Source: JBCDHN01 sp965224535
Lineage (GTDB): Bacteria; Verrucomicrobiota; Verrucomicrobiia; Verrucomicrobiales; DEV007
NCBI GenBank assembly: GCA_965224535.1
Contig: CBDCZR010000027.1
Coordinates: 124,001-188,000, forward strand
Direction: 5' to 3'
Length of the DNA stretch: 64,000 bases
The notes beneath the pieces were generated by a model. That model searched no databases, was not told where the DNA came from, and worked only from the letters and a program-made list of their open reading frames with translations. Both the position numbers and the translations under genes were made by a program. Position 1 is the stretch's first letter. Every line of letters starts with the position of its first letter. Below are positions 18,001-27,773 of the stretch, piece after piece.

Positions 18001-21000
18001 CCGCATCCGTTAAGATTACCGATGGGTCGGTGGATAATAACTCCGCTTATGGAAACGGCGCCGGCTTCTGGGCGAATGACACCTCGGTCGAAATCAACGG
18101 AGCGGCGGGTAAAGTATCCGTTTCCGGTAACAAATCCCTGACCACAGGCCGCGACGGCGGTGGATTTGAGGCGACCGGCGAAAGCACCATCAACATTACC
18201 AACGCGGAGATCCACGACAACATCGCCACCAACGACGGCGGCGGTTTCCATATCGAATATGGCACCATCGTTGAATTGTCCGAGGTCACCATCAAGACTA
18301 ACACGGCCACCCAAATGGGCGGCGGTTTTGCAACCCGGACGGATCAGGACCACGGCTTGGCCCAGGTTCGCCTGATCAACAGCGCTGCAAATCGCGCTAA
18401 TGCCATTTCAGGTAACGTGACCCTCAACGAACACGGTGGCGGCTTCATGAGCCGCGGTTTCGTCCACATTGAGAATGCGGACATCACCAACAACCGGAGT
18501 GGCATCAACCAGACCGACAACAACGTCGGCGGCGGTTTTTACCTGGAGGACAACAGCGCCTACGCGGAAATCATTGACTCCCACATCACCGGCAACACGG
18601 CGATCGGTCGCGGTGGTGGGTTTTACGTCAGCCACAGCGCTCTGACGATCCAGAGCTCGGATGGTTCGGACATCAATATTACGGGTAACGTCGCCACCAA
18701 CAACAGTGCGAGCAACGCCCGCGGCGGCGGATTCTGGGCCAGCGGTTCGTCCATCCTCAACTTGAAGAACACCGTGATCGACAAGAACACCGCCGATGGC
18801 CACGGTGGCGGCTTCAACGCCTCCAATGACGCGAACATTACCATCCTCGGCGGCTCTCTCTCCGGAAACACGGTAAACAAAGCAAGCCAGGACGGCGGCG
18901 GGTTTTTCGCGGAAGACGCCGCCCGGATCGAGATCCGGGGTACAGGCGCGGACAAGTTTGAAATCAAGGACAACATCTCGCCCGACATCGGCGGCGGTTT
19001 TTACGCTGACGACCGCCGCAACGAGGTGATCCTGGAACATGTGACGGTTCAGGACAACACATCGGGTGCAACCGGCGGCGGTTTCCGCAGCGCAGGGGCG
19101 CTCACCATTTCGGATTCGGTGATCACGGAGAACACCGCATCAAATCACGGCGGCGGTTTTGTGAACACCGGTCAAGCAACGCTAACCCGGGTCGATATCA
19201 CCAAAAATGAAACCCTGGGAACCGGAACCAACAACTTTGTGGGAGGCGGTTTCTATCAAGCCGGAGCGTTTTCTCGAATCCTCCTGGATGACGTCAAGAT
19301 TGAGGACAATGAAGCCCATGGCGCGGGGGCCGGCTTCTACAACAATGCCGGCGTCGTGATCGGCACGGTGACTGCCAACGACGCGTTGACCATCAAGAAC
19401 AACGAGATCACGGCCAAAGCGGGCGTAAGCAGCAACCATGATGGCGGAGGATTCTACAACACCAACAACGGCGTGGTGGAATTGTCGAGAGCGGAGATCT
19501 CCGGAAACACCGCCAAAGACGAGGGAGGCGGCTTCTATTCCACCGGCGATGGTAGCCGGGTGGTATTGGACGAAGTGAAAATCACCGGTAACCAGTCCCG
19601 CATCAATGGTGGCGGGTTTTACAATTCGAACTCGGGCTCCCAGTTGGTGATTCGTGACAGTGACACGGGCAATGCATTTGCGAATGTCATTTCAAACAAC
19701 GTGGGTGGCTTTGGCGCTGCGAAGGATCAGGTGGGTGTTCGCACCAACATTTATGGCGGCGGCGGATTTGCGGGTGGAGGGAAGGTAGACATTTCGGACG
19801 TAACTATCTCCGGCAACACAATGCTGGCGTTCCCGGGATGGTTCAATCCAAGCGGCACGGATGAGGTTCCGGAGCAGCGAGATTGGAGAGCCGGCGGTTT
19901 GTTCATCGGCGGCAGTGCAGTGGCGACCCTGACGAACGCTGAGATTTCCGGTAATACCGCCTTTGGATATGGCGGTGGTTTGTACAATGCGGGCAGGTTG
20001 GTGGCCTCCAATTTGACGGTGACCAAGAATGTGACCAAAACGGATGTTGGGAACAAAGATTGGCAGGGCGGTGGCATTTATTCAAGTGGTTGGCTGGAAA
20101 TCACCGACTCAACTATCACTGAAAACACCGCCAACGGCAGTGGGGGTGGATTGCGAACCACCAACTACGCCAAACTGGACAACGTCACGGTGAGCAACAA
20201 CCTCACCCATGAAAACGTCAGCACCAACCGGGTTGGCGGCGGTATCTACGTTTCCGGAGACAGCCGGCTCATCCTGGTAAACGGCACCACCGTTGATAAC
20301 AACAAGGCAGGCGGCCAGGGCGGCGGCATCTACAATAACGGCGCCTCAATCACGATGACTGGTGGTTCGGTCTCAGGCAACACCATTACCGCCACCGGTT
20401 TGGGCGGACAAGCTATCAACCGCGATGGTGGCGGCATTTACCACACCGGGATCGGCTATCTTGAGTTGAACGGCGTTGCTGTCGATAACAACACGGCCAC
20501 CGCGGGTGGAGGCGGGATTGGTGTCGCATCGTATAGCCACACGGAGATCACCGGCGGAACGGTCTCCGGAAATGACGGCGGAACTACCGGTGGCGGCGGT
20601 ATTCGGGTGCAGAGCGATGCGGTCTTTTTGGTTGATGGAACTACCATTGCGAAAAACACCACCACGGGGCGTGGTGGCGGGTTTTTCCAAGATAGCTCCC
20701 GGTCCCAAGTCGAAATTCGCAATGCGCTCATCGACAACAACCAGGCTACGGTCAGTGGAGGTGGATTGAACCTCTGGAATCTGGATAACAGCCGATCCAG
20801 TACCAAAGTAATCGACACCGATATTGTCAACAACACCGTGACCTCGGGTCATGGCGGTGGCGTCTACTTGTGGCGGGCTTCCAACCTTGAAATGGAGGGG
20901 GTTACGATTAGCGATAACACGACGCAAGGATCTGGAGGGAATGACCGCCGAGGCGCCGGGATGTACCTGGATGGCAGCAGCGCCCTCGGAACGGTCAAGA

Positions 21001-24000
21001 TTTCCGATAGCACGATTTCAGACAACACCTCCTACGGACGTGGTGGTGGCATTTACTCCAACCAGGTACAGATGGACATCAACCGGAGCAGCATCACTGG
21101 CAACCAAACCAGTGCCGACAATGAAGACCGTGGCCGGGGAGGCGGCATTTGGGTCGATCATCCAAGTTCCGTGGTCAACATCAATGAGTCCCTGGTGGCC
21201 AACAACCAATCCGTGGGCCATGGCGGCGGGTTCTGGCATGACAACGGGGTTCTAAACCTGAACAACAGCACCGTCAGTGGAAACGTTGCTGGGAAGGACG
21301 CCGCCGGGAGTTTTGTCAATAGTCGCGATGGCGGTGGTTTCTGGACGCACAATGCCGACGCCTTTCTGAACATCAATCATTCCACCATCGCCGACAACGA
21401 CTCAACCCGCGCCGCGGGTGGAATTCGCAGATCCAGTGCGGTTATCACGGTCACCGACTCCATCGTCGCCGATAACCAGGAAAATGTCGATGCCGTCGCC
21501 AACGATGAAGACATTTTAGGAGCTTACAATGTGGAAGGAACCAGCATCGTGGAGACGGATACGATCGGAGGAGCTCACGGGGGAGCAGGCACGCTGCTAA
21601 CCGCCGATCCGGGACTGCAAGCGCTGGCTAACAACGGCGGGCCGACCCTGACTCAGGCTATCCTCTCCACATCCAACGCGGCAAACGCCGCCACTGGCGC
21701 GGCTGCGCCGGCAGTCGATCAACGGGGCGTCTTTCGTCCGCAAGGAGCTGCGCGCGATATCGGTGCTTTTGAGTTGGAAGGGGGAACGGGCGCTGGACCG
21801 GCCATTACCGCCCTAACAGCCACGACGTTGGCCAATGGGGGGGAATTCGCCGAACCGGGAGACACAATTGACTTGTCAGTGACTGCCGCGGGTGGATCGA
21901 ATTTCAATTGGATCGTGGTCCAGCCCGATGGAACCACCGCGATGCCGGGAGCGGGCGCGATGACAACTTTCGCGCCCACCCAGGCGGGCGAACACACATT
22001 TTACGTTAACGTTGACGACGGGACCAGCACCCGTAATTCCCAAGCCGTTACCTTCAACGTCGCCGCTGTCACCACGGTCGCCGCAACTGCGGACGGAACC
22101 GTCGGCGGTACTTTGCGCGAAGCGGTAAACAACGCCCAGGCGGCGGATTCCAGTGATGTGGAAATTATTCGATTGACCACGTCAGGCACGCCGTATTCCC
22201 TGACGATTGCTGGCACCGACGCCGGTATCGCCTATAGCAACGCCACTCGAGATTCTGGCGACCTGGACATTTCCAAATACGGCCAAACCATCATCATTGA
22301 AGGCGCAACCGCCAACGCCGCGGATACGGTGATTGATGTAGACATGGCCAACGCGCGTGGTTTCCAGGTGTTCCACGGCGCGAAACTCGTGTTGCGGAAC
22401 CTCACCGTGAGCGGCGCCACCCTTACAAATAGCCACGGCGGGGGCATCTATAACCATGACGGTGAGGTGATATTGGAAAATGTGGTGTTGGCGGACAATA
22501 CTGCTGACCTGGGTGGTCAAGACCGGCGCGGAGGCGGCTTTTACAACACGGGTCACAATGCCTCCTTCTCCCTTACCGATTCCGAGATTACAGGCAACAC
22601 CGCAGGCCAAGGCGGTGGATTTTTCAACTCAAACGGAACGGTGATACTGGACAACACCAAGGTGAACGATAACCACGCGGTCACCACCAACCGGAACAGT
22701 CACTACGGTGGCGGGTTCTATGCTAGCGGCGCCTCCACAGTGACTCTTCTTAACGATGTCGAGATCAATGACAACACGTCCCCAGGCCGCCGCAGTGGCG
22801 GCGGAGCCGGGTTCTATGCGCTGGGCTTATCGCAAGTGGATGGCAGCTCGGCCAACTCGATTTCCATTCAGGGAAACCACTTCAACGGGTCTGGAAGTGG
22901 TTCCAACAATCAGGGCGACGGTGGCGGGTTTTACGCGACAAATTGGGCGAAAATTGATCTGAAGAACGCTACGGTCGCCGGCAACGGATTTACCGATAAC
23001 AACAACAATGGCAAGTTCGACGCGGGGGATTCCGATGCCCAAGGCCGCAATGGCGGTGGCTTCTATACGGCTGCCTTTGCTCAGCTCACCATTGATGGCG
23101 GCTCCATCACGGACAACTACGCGAGGAGTGGGGGCGGCGGCTTTTACAATGACAGCCGGCTGGATCAAACCTTGACCAACGTCACCCTGCAAAATAACTC
23201 CGGCACAATCGGCGGCGGGTTCTACGACACTTCGAACTTCGGCACCATTAAACTGACCGGCAGCGCAGATATTTCCGGCAACGTGGCCCGGACCAGCCAC
23301 GGCGGTGCGTTTTATACCCAAGGCGTCGTGGAGATCGACGGTATGGACATCACCGGCAATACCGCCGGAGACGGCGGCGACGACCGCGGCGGCGGCTTTT
23401 ACACGTTCTATCGCACCGCGGACGTGACGCTGAAGGACGCCGACGTGACTGGCAACAAATCGAGCGGTTGGGGCGCTGGTTTTAATTCGGAGAGCTTTGG
23501 GTCGGTAACTTTTACCAACAACGCTCTAACCAGCATCACCGGCAATGAGGTCACCGCCAACGGCCGCGGCGGCGCCGGTTTCGCGATCCACAACAGCGGC
23601 GTTGTGACCATTGACGGCGCATTTGACATTTCGTCCAACATTTCCAAGAGCCATGGCGGTGGTTTCTACAATTCCGGTGGCCTCGTCGTCGCCGGCAGTA
23701 ATGCGGCCAAGTCTTCCATCAGCAATCACACTCTGGCCAACAACAACAACTACCATGGCGGTGGGTTCTACAACATTAACGGCGGCGTGGTGCAGTTGAC
23801 CAACACGGACATTACCGATAACACAGCGTCGTTTTACGGTGGTGGTTTTTATTCCGACACCAGTATCACCAACGTGACCGATTTCTTCGATCAGGGAGCG
23901 CTGGCCACCGCCGTCCTTGGATACGTTGGCAATACCAACACCAATGTCGCCGGCGGACAATTGCTCATGAAAGGTAATGCCTCCAATGGCCGATCTCAAA

Positions 24001-27000
24001 GCAACGCCCACGGCGGTGGCTTCTTCAATGCAGGCACGGTTGAGATGAACGGGGTGGATATCACGGAAAATCAGACCCTTACTGGCGGTGGCACGGGCCA
24101 GGCCGGCGGCGGCTTTTTCAATAATTCGCACCGCGCCGTGGTGAAAATCGAGGATGGGAACGTGACCAAAAACACTGCGGGCGGCGTCGGTGGCGGTTTT
24201 TACAACTTCGGCATGGTTGAGTTCACCACTTCGGCCAATGCGACCACCAGCTTCGATCAAAACAAAGCGGGAACCGTCAGCGCCTCGGACGGTGGCGGCT
24301 TTTACAACACTTTGCGGGGAAAGGTCTCCATCGAGGATGCGCGGTTCACCGCAAACTCCGCGACTAGCGACGGCGGCGGGTTCTTCACGCGCGACATGAG
24401 TTTTGTGGAACTCACCAACGGCACGGAATTCACCGGCAACACGGCAACCGGCGACGGGGGTGGGTTCTATTCCGGTGGCGACAGTATCGACCAGCAGTAT
24501 GCCGGCGCTTACAAGCTGGATGCCAATGGTCTGGCCATGATGGGCGCTGATGGACGTCCGGAGGTGGAAACCGAGGGCGTCCGCATCACGGACAGCGTCC
24601 TGATCAGCGGCAACACCGCCGACAGCGATGGTGGAGGCTTCAACGCGCGTGGATCGGTCTTTTTGGAGAACGTCCAAATTAAGAACAACACCGCGGCCGC
24701 TGGCGTCGGTGGCGGCTTCCGGGCTGACGGCTGGGCCGCGCGGATTACGATCGACAACAGCAGCAACGCGATCAACGACGGAGACATCACCGGGAATACT
24801 TCCTTTTCTTTTGGTGGCGGATTCGATCTCAATGAAGGCGAGGTGACGATCATTGGCGCGGCCGCCGACCGCGTTCAGATTTCCAGCAACAAGCAGACCC
24901 AAGTTGCCAACGACCGCACCGGCGGCGGGTTCCGGGCCGTCAATAGCGCGAATGTCACTCTCACCGATGTCGATATCACCGCCAACACCGCATCCGGCGA
25001 CAACGGCGGCGGCTTTTCCGCGGAAAATGACGCCACCGTGATTGGCACGAATGTGGATATCACTAACAACCGGCAAGAGCGGGATCGCAGCAGCAACGGC
25101 GGCGGCGGCGGATTCTTCCTCACGGGACGCTCCACCGTGGAACTGGAGAACACCAAGATCACGGGTAACTACTCCAAGAACAATGGCGGTGGATTCCGCG
25201 CGGAAAGCACCGACACCTTCGTCAAGATCTCCGGAACGGGCAACCAACTCAACTCCAACACCGCGCTGGATGAGTGGGGCGGTGGATTCTACAGCGTCGG
25301 CACGGTTGAAATCAGCAATGCGACGATTGACAAAAACACCGCCGGCGGTTCGGTGGGCGGTGGGTTTCGCATCGACGGGCCTGGCGCTTCCGCAACCCTA
25401 ACCGACGTCAACGTTACCAACAACACCGCTGCGTCCAACGGCGCCGGATTCTACGCGGAAGACGGCCAGTTGAGCATCACGGGGACTACCACGCCGGTGC
25501 AAATTACCGGAAACACGCACTCAAAAGATGGCCGCTTCGGCGGCGGCGGTCTCGGAACCAACAACATCCGCATCAGTATCACCAATGCGGAGATTACCGG
25601 AAACACCGCCACCGACTCCGGCGGCGGCTTGGCTTTGGGGTCCACCTCGGGAACGGGTGTCATGACGCTGACCAACGTCAAGGTGAACAACAACCAGGCC
25701 CGGGATGAAGGCGGCGGCCTCTACTTCATCGGCGATCAGAACGTGGTCGACATCAAAAGCACGGGAGGATTCCAGAACGAAATCGTTGGCAACGAAACGG
25801 AAACCAGTGCCGGAGGCGGAATTAGCAACCGGGGCCAGTTGACAATCAACAACACCAAGATTGCGGACAATATCGCCGACAATCAAGGCGGAACAATTAA
25901 CCTCGCCACCACTGTTCCGGTCAACAATGACGCCCGCCTCGGCGGCGGCATCTACAGCACCGGTACGAGCACTGTCACGTTGAACGACACCAATGTCACC
26001 AACAACCGGGGTGGCCTGGGGGCCGGCATCGGTATCGCCGGCACCACGACCCTCACCGTCCGGACCGCTGGCGCGAGCCCCACGGAAATCTCCGACAACC
26101 GGGGCCTCTCCACCGACCGGGCCGGCGGCGGCCTTTACTTCCAGGACACCAGTTTTGTGGATCTCGAAAATGTGACTCTCGACAACAACATCAGCCAGAG
26201 TTACGGCGGAGGGTTTTACGGCACTTCCAATTCAAAATTGATTGGCAAGGACATCACGATTTCGAATAACACGGTGGAGCGGACCGACCGGAGTGGCGGC
26301 GGGTTCGGGGCCGCCTCCAACGCGGTTGTTGATCTGACCAATGCCACCATCGACAACAACACCGCCGGCTCCGAGGGCGGCGGATTCTGGGGCGCCAACG
26401 ACGCCCGCGTAGAACTCGACACTGTCAGCATCACCGACAACACGACCCTGGAATCCCACGGAGGCGGTTTCCGCTACGGTCAAAGCAACACCGGTGGCGG
26501 CCACGTCATCGGCACGGACGTGCTTATTTCTGGGAACGAAGCCGCAAAAAACCAGAGCGACAAAAACAGCGACGACAGCAATGTTGGTGGTGGGTTTTAC
26601 ACCAGCGATGCTGACACGCTTGTTGACTTCACCCGGGTGGAAATCACCAACAACGACTCCCACGGGCGCGGCGGGGGCTTCTACAATGCCGGTCCCACCG
26701 TGAAGCTGACTGATTTCGCGATCGTTGGCAACACCGCCGATCAGGGAACTAGCGAAAGCCAGGGTCGCGGTGGCGGCATCTGGAACAGCAGCGGCGGACA
26801 ACTGATCCTGCAAAACGGTGAAATTGCCGAAAACGAGGCATTTGGTCACGGCGGAGGGATCTACCAGCGGGATACCAATTCCGCGTTATATGCCCAAAAT
26901 GTCACCATCAGCGGCAACAAAGCCGGCGTCGATCAAACTGGTGGAGGTTGGGTAGACACGCGCGTGGGTGGCGGAGTATGGATCGAGGGTTCGGGTTCGA

Positions 27001-27773
27001 ATCAGGTCATCGTCCTCAATCATGTGACGATCACCGACAACTACGCCACCCGAAATGGCACCGATACGGGCGCTGGAATTCGTGTGGACGGTGGATCCAC
27101 GACCTTGAGCCTGGAGAACAGCATCGTCTTCGGCAACTTTCGCGATGCCGATGGAACACAAACGCCGGACGACATTGACAACAACATCGGTGCGAGATTC
27201 ACTGTGCTTGGCGCCAATGTTCTGGGAGAGGTCAACGGCGCGATTTCCACCGGAAATGTCGCCGGGATCACCAACGACGACCCATTCCTTGGCGCCTTGG
27301 CGGTCAACGGGGCTACCGTCCAACTGCCCAGTGGCGCCTTCGCCCGAACTCATACCCTTGGCGCGGGAAGCAGCGCCATCGACGCTGCTCCGGCGCTTTC
27401 CACATTGACCGGCGATATCCTGGATTTGCCCGCCCTTGGCGGCTTGGACGAAACCGATCATGCCGACAACACCGGCGTTTTCGGCAACTTGCCCACAAAT
27501 GGCGACCTCACTGAAGACCAGCGCGGTTACGCCCGGCCGCAGGGAACCATGGCGGATATCGGCGCGCTGGAAATGCCGGCGGTGCTCTACGTGGACGACG
27601 ACGAATTCGGCGTTGCTGGCGCGAGCGTAGATGGTGACTTGGAAGAAGCCGGAGTCCAGAGCGCGACGGTGGGTATTGACGCGTTTGCTTCCATCAATGA
27701 TGCCTTGGCGGTTTATACGGTTGGGAAGGGCCGATCATCGTCAATGGCGGCACGTATGCCAGCGCGGATTTGA
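15066..27773 (+). CDS. Giant LEPR-XLL beta-helix surface/secreted protein, N-terminal part
   Basis: 4,235 codons, of which about 4,222 are authentic; the last dozen follow an apparent frameshift near 27720-27731. The N-terminus has the LEPR-XLL-type motif EQLEPRLLYSA (residues about 25-35), which marks giant proteins in planctomycetes and verrucomicrobia. An Ala/Pro/Glu-rich linker follows (to about 130). A metzincin-like site HEQGHLLGLHD starts at residue 303, with a possible Met-turn SVMYAG. Two large right-handed beta-helix modules follow, each opening with a CSLREA-like start (NQLRGAIIAANA; TLREAVNNAQAA near 2348). By eye I count about 67 GGGF turns. Each module ends with a choice-of-anchor Q-like block (NGGPTLTQA near 2190; ARPQGTMADIGALE near 4155), and an Ig-like domain sits between them. 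It is probably exported through the neighbouring TolC/HlyD proteins. Start ATG at 15066 lacks a clear Shine-Dalgarno. Confidence 0.9.
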   Translation: MKKRPDRQSDKQKDKPNGKRDLHAEQLEPRLLYSAAPAEAPAPEAPAAQEAAPAETQQAAPAPAPAPEAAPSPAPDAAAPAPAPEAAPAPVGEQAQAAAEPQQATPAAEAPAADASGETAAETETVLDTQVVVLPEEDAVAAAETPSTAEEALAVVDESGNVIVEAAIVAPAEVAADSSLIAAPATAQVNASTLSQPQITQQVVEQIAAAASDRWHATGLTDEQSAALANVRYELAELSGTKLGVADGNVVTIDTSGGDRGWFVDSTPLVNEEFSSGPGEVTMIADPNSDADERYDLLSVILHEQGHLLGLHDLYTPEFADSVMYAGTSAGERILPVEGEAEGAIAGSIEGPVYDTFNVTAAAGDGTAANQLRGAIIAANASIEDDTIMLDAGTFNLTVTGGGGTNGQNGGDLDVWKREGTLTIVGQGTGTTTIDASALNDRVFQIHAGANLILQDLTITGASLNNNGAGLYVDHANVTLIDVEISGNTAAGTDRDGGGFYATGHSTVTLQGDVAISGNTATGDGGGFFATEFAVVDGSLANSVDIKSNLNSNNRTDRSGGGFFANSWAQISLNNADISDNGSTVFGNVGGGFYASNRASVTITSNGGTSQIHSNDSRSSGGGFYAASQATIDLTGVKITDNQSLDTRAAAAIGAGGQGGGFYSASALTTVTIDGGEISGNTSGSHGGGFSNRGTVTITGADIKNNVILDDGLTKQASGARTDDNLYGGGFYNEGLPSSVTLTDVDVTGNTSAGTGGGFHNVNGLVTFNGDTSVSDNRIRIEEGANRVGGGFYNAGAGQVTFNGRADIKNNADTSGNFAHGHGGGFYNAGDGIVKLLGGGEISGHTLESGNGGGFYTTNGGRVELSNVDIKSNTAATDGGGFYLGAGTRTEIIDRTVADATQADGFARVRGGAVIMNGGIIGGVGTGNRSGGVSTDAEGGGFFNSGGIVEITGADITYNQAGKSSTNNEGGGFYTSGITASVKITDGSVDNNSAYGNGAGFWANDTSVEINGAAGKVSVSGNKSLTTGRDGGGFEATGESTINITNAEIHDNIATNDGGGFHIEYGTIVELSEVTIKTNTATQMGGGFATRTDQDHGLAQVRLINSAANRANAISGNVTLNEHGGGFMSRGFVHIENADITNNRSGINQTDNNVGGGFYLEDNSAYAEIIDSHITGNTAIGRGGGFYVSHSALTIQSSDGSDINITGNVATNNSASNARGGGFWASGSSILNLKNTVIDKNTADGHGGGFNASNDANITILGGSLSGNTVNKASQDGGGFFAEDAARIEIRGTGADKFEIKDNISPDIGGGFYADDRRNEVILEHVTVQDNTSGATGGGFRSAGALTISDSVITENTASNHGGGFVNTGQATLTRVDITKNETLGTGTNNFVGGGFYQAGAFSRILLDDVKIEDNEAHGAGAGFYNNAGVVIGTVTANDALTIKNNEITAKAGVSSNHDGGGFYNTNNGVVELSRAEISGNTAKDEGGGFYSTGDGSRVVLDEVKITGNQSRINGGGFYNSNSGSQLVIRDSDTGNAFANVISNNVGGFGAAKDQVGVRTNIYGGGGFAGGGKVDISDVTISGNTMLAFPGWFNPSGTDEVPEQRDWRAGGLFIGGSAVATLTNAEISGNTAFGYGGGLYNAGRLVASNLTVTKNVTKTDVGNKDWQGGGIYSSGWLEITDSTITENTANGSGGGLRTTNYAKLDNVTVSNNLTHENVSTNRVGGGIYVSGDSRLILVNGTTVDNNKAGGQGGGIYNNGASITMTGGSVSGNTITATGLGGQAINRDGGGIYHTGIGYLELNGVAVDNNTATAGGGGIGVASYSHTEITGGTVSGNDGGTTGGGGIRVQSDAVFLVDGTTIAKNTTTGRGGGFFQDSSRSQVEIRNALIDNNQATVSGGGLNLWNLDNSRSSTKVIDTDIVNNTVTSGHGGGVYLWRASNLEMEGVTISDNTTQGSGGNDRRGAGMYLDGSSALGTVKISDSTISDNTSYGRGGGIYSNQVQMDINRSSITGNQTSADNEDRGRGGGIWVDHPSSVVNINESLVANNQSVGHGGGFWHDNGVLNLNNSTVSGNVAGKDAAGSFVNSRDGGGFWTHNADAFLNINHSTIADNDSTRAAGGIRRSSAVITVTDSIVADNQENVDAVANDEDILGAYNVEGTSIVETDTIGGAHGGAGTLLTADPGLQALANNGGPTLTQAILSTSNAANAATGAAAPAVDQRGVFRPQGAARDIGAFELEGGTGAGPAITALTATTLANGGEFAEPGDTIDLSVTAAGGSNFNWIVVQPDGTTAMPGAGAMTTFAPTQAGEHTFYVNVDDGTSTRNSQAVTFNVAAVTTVAATADGTVGGTLREAVNNAQAADSSDVEIIRLTTSGTPYSLTIAGTDAGIAYSNATRDSGDLDISKYGQTIIIEGATANAADTVIDVDMANARGFQVFHGAKLVLRNLTVSGATLTNSHGGGIYNHDGEVILENVVLADNTADLGGQDRRGGGFYNTGHNASFSLTDSEITGNTAGQGGGFFNSNGTVILDNTKVNDNHAVTTNRNSHYGGGFYASGASTVTLLNDVEINDNTSPGRRSGGGAGFYALGLSQVDGSSANSISIQGNHFNGSGSGSNNQGDGGGFYATNWAKIDLKNATVAGNGFTDNNNNGKFDAGDSDAQGRNGGGFYTAAFAQLTIDGGSITDNYARSGGGGFYNDSRLDQTLTNVTLQNNSGTIGGGFYDTSNFGTIKLTGSADISGNVARTSHGGAFYTQGVVEIDGMDITGNTAGDGGDDRGGGFYTFYRTADVTLKDADVTGNKSSGWGAGFNSESFGSVTFTNNALTSITGNEVTANGRGGAGFAIHNSGVVTIDGAFDISSNISKSHGGGFYNSGGLVVAGSNAAKSSISNHTLANNNNYHGGGFYNINGGVVQLTNTDITDNTASFYGGGFYSDTSITNVTDFFDQGALATAVLGYVGNTNTNVAGGQLLMKGNASNGRSQSNAHGGGFFNAGTVEMNGVDITENQTLTGGGTGQAGGGFFNNSHRAVVKIEDGNVTKNTAGGVGGGFYNFGMVEFTTSANATTSFDQNKAGTVSASDGGGFYNTLRGKVSIEDARFTANSATSDGGGFFTRDMSFVELTNGTEFTGNTATGDGGGFYSGGDSIDQQYAGAYKLDANGLAMMGADGRPEVETEGVRITDSVLISGNTADSDGGGFNARGSVFLENVQIKNNTAAAGVGGGFRADGWAARITIDNSSNAINDGDITGNTSFSFGGGFDLNEGEVTIIGAAADRVQISSNKQTQVANDRTGGGFRAVNSANVTLTDVDITANTASGDNGGGFSAENDATVIGTNVDITNNRQERDRSSNGGGGGFFLTGRSTVELENTKITGNYSKNNGGGFRAESTDTFVKISGTGNQLNSNTALDEWGGGFYSVGTVEISNATIDKNTAGGSVGGGFRIDGPGASATLTDVNVTNNTAASNGAGFYAEDGQLSITGTTTPVQITGNTHSKDGRFGGGGLGTNNIRISITNAEITGNTATDSGGGLALGSTSGTGVMTLTNVKVNNNQARDEGGGLYFIGDQNVVDIKSTGGFQNEIVGNETETSAGGGISNRGQLTINNTKIADNIADNQGGTINLATTVPVNNDARLGGGIYSTGTSTVTLNDTNVTNNRGGLGAGIGIAGTTTLTVRTAGASPTEISDNRGLSTDRAGGGLYFQDTSFVDLENVTLDNNISQSYGGGFYGTSNSKLIGKDITISNNTVERTDRSGGGFGAASNAVVDLTNATIDNNTAGSEGGGFWGANDARVELDTVSITDNTTLESHGGGFRYGQSNTGGGHVIGTDVLISGNEAAKNQSDKNSDDSNVGGGFYTSDADTLVDFTRVEITNNDSHGRGGGFYNAGPTVKLTDFAIVGNTADQGTSESQGRGGGIWNSSGGQLILQNGEIAENEAFGHGGGIYQRDTNSALYAQNVTISGNKAGVDQTGGGWVDTRVGGGVWIEGSGSNQVIVLNHVTITDNYATRNGTDTGAGIRVDGGSTTLSLENSIVFGNFRDADGTQTPDDIDNNIGARFTVLGANVLGEVNGAISTGNVAGITNDDPFLGALAVNGATVQLPSGAFARTHTLGAGSSAIDAAPALSTLTGDILDLPALGGLDETDHADNTGVFGNLPTNGDLTEDQRGYARPQGTMADIGALEMPAVLYVDDDEFGVAGASVDGDLEEAGVQSATVGIDAFASINDALAVYTVGKGRSSSMAARMPARI

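Noticed and set aside
23526..25247. 573-codon minus-strand frame inside the giant gene (also 34345-35916 and 36284-37849)
   Set aside because: These are shadows produced by the repetitive, GC-rich sense repeats. They mirror the repeat period and have no independent motifs.
27720..27773. Programmed -1 ribosomal frameshift in the giant gene
   Set aside because: No X-XXY-YYZ slippery heptamer in the required frame and no obvious downstream stem at the right distance; an indel is simpler.
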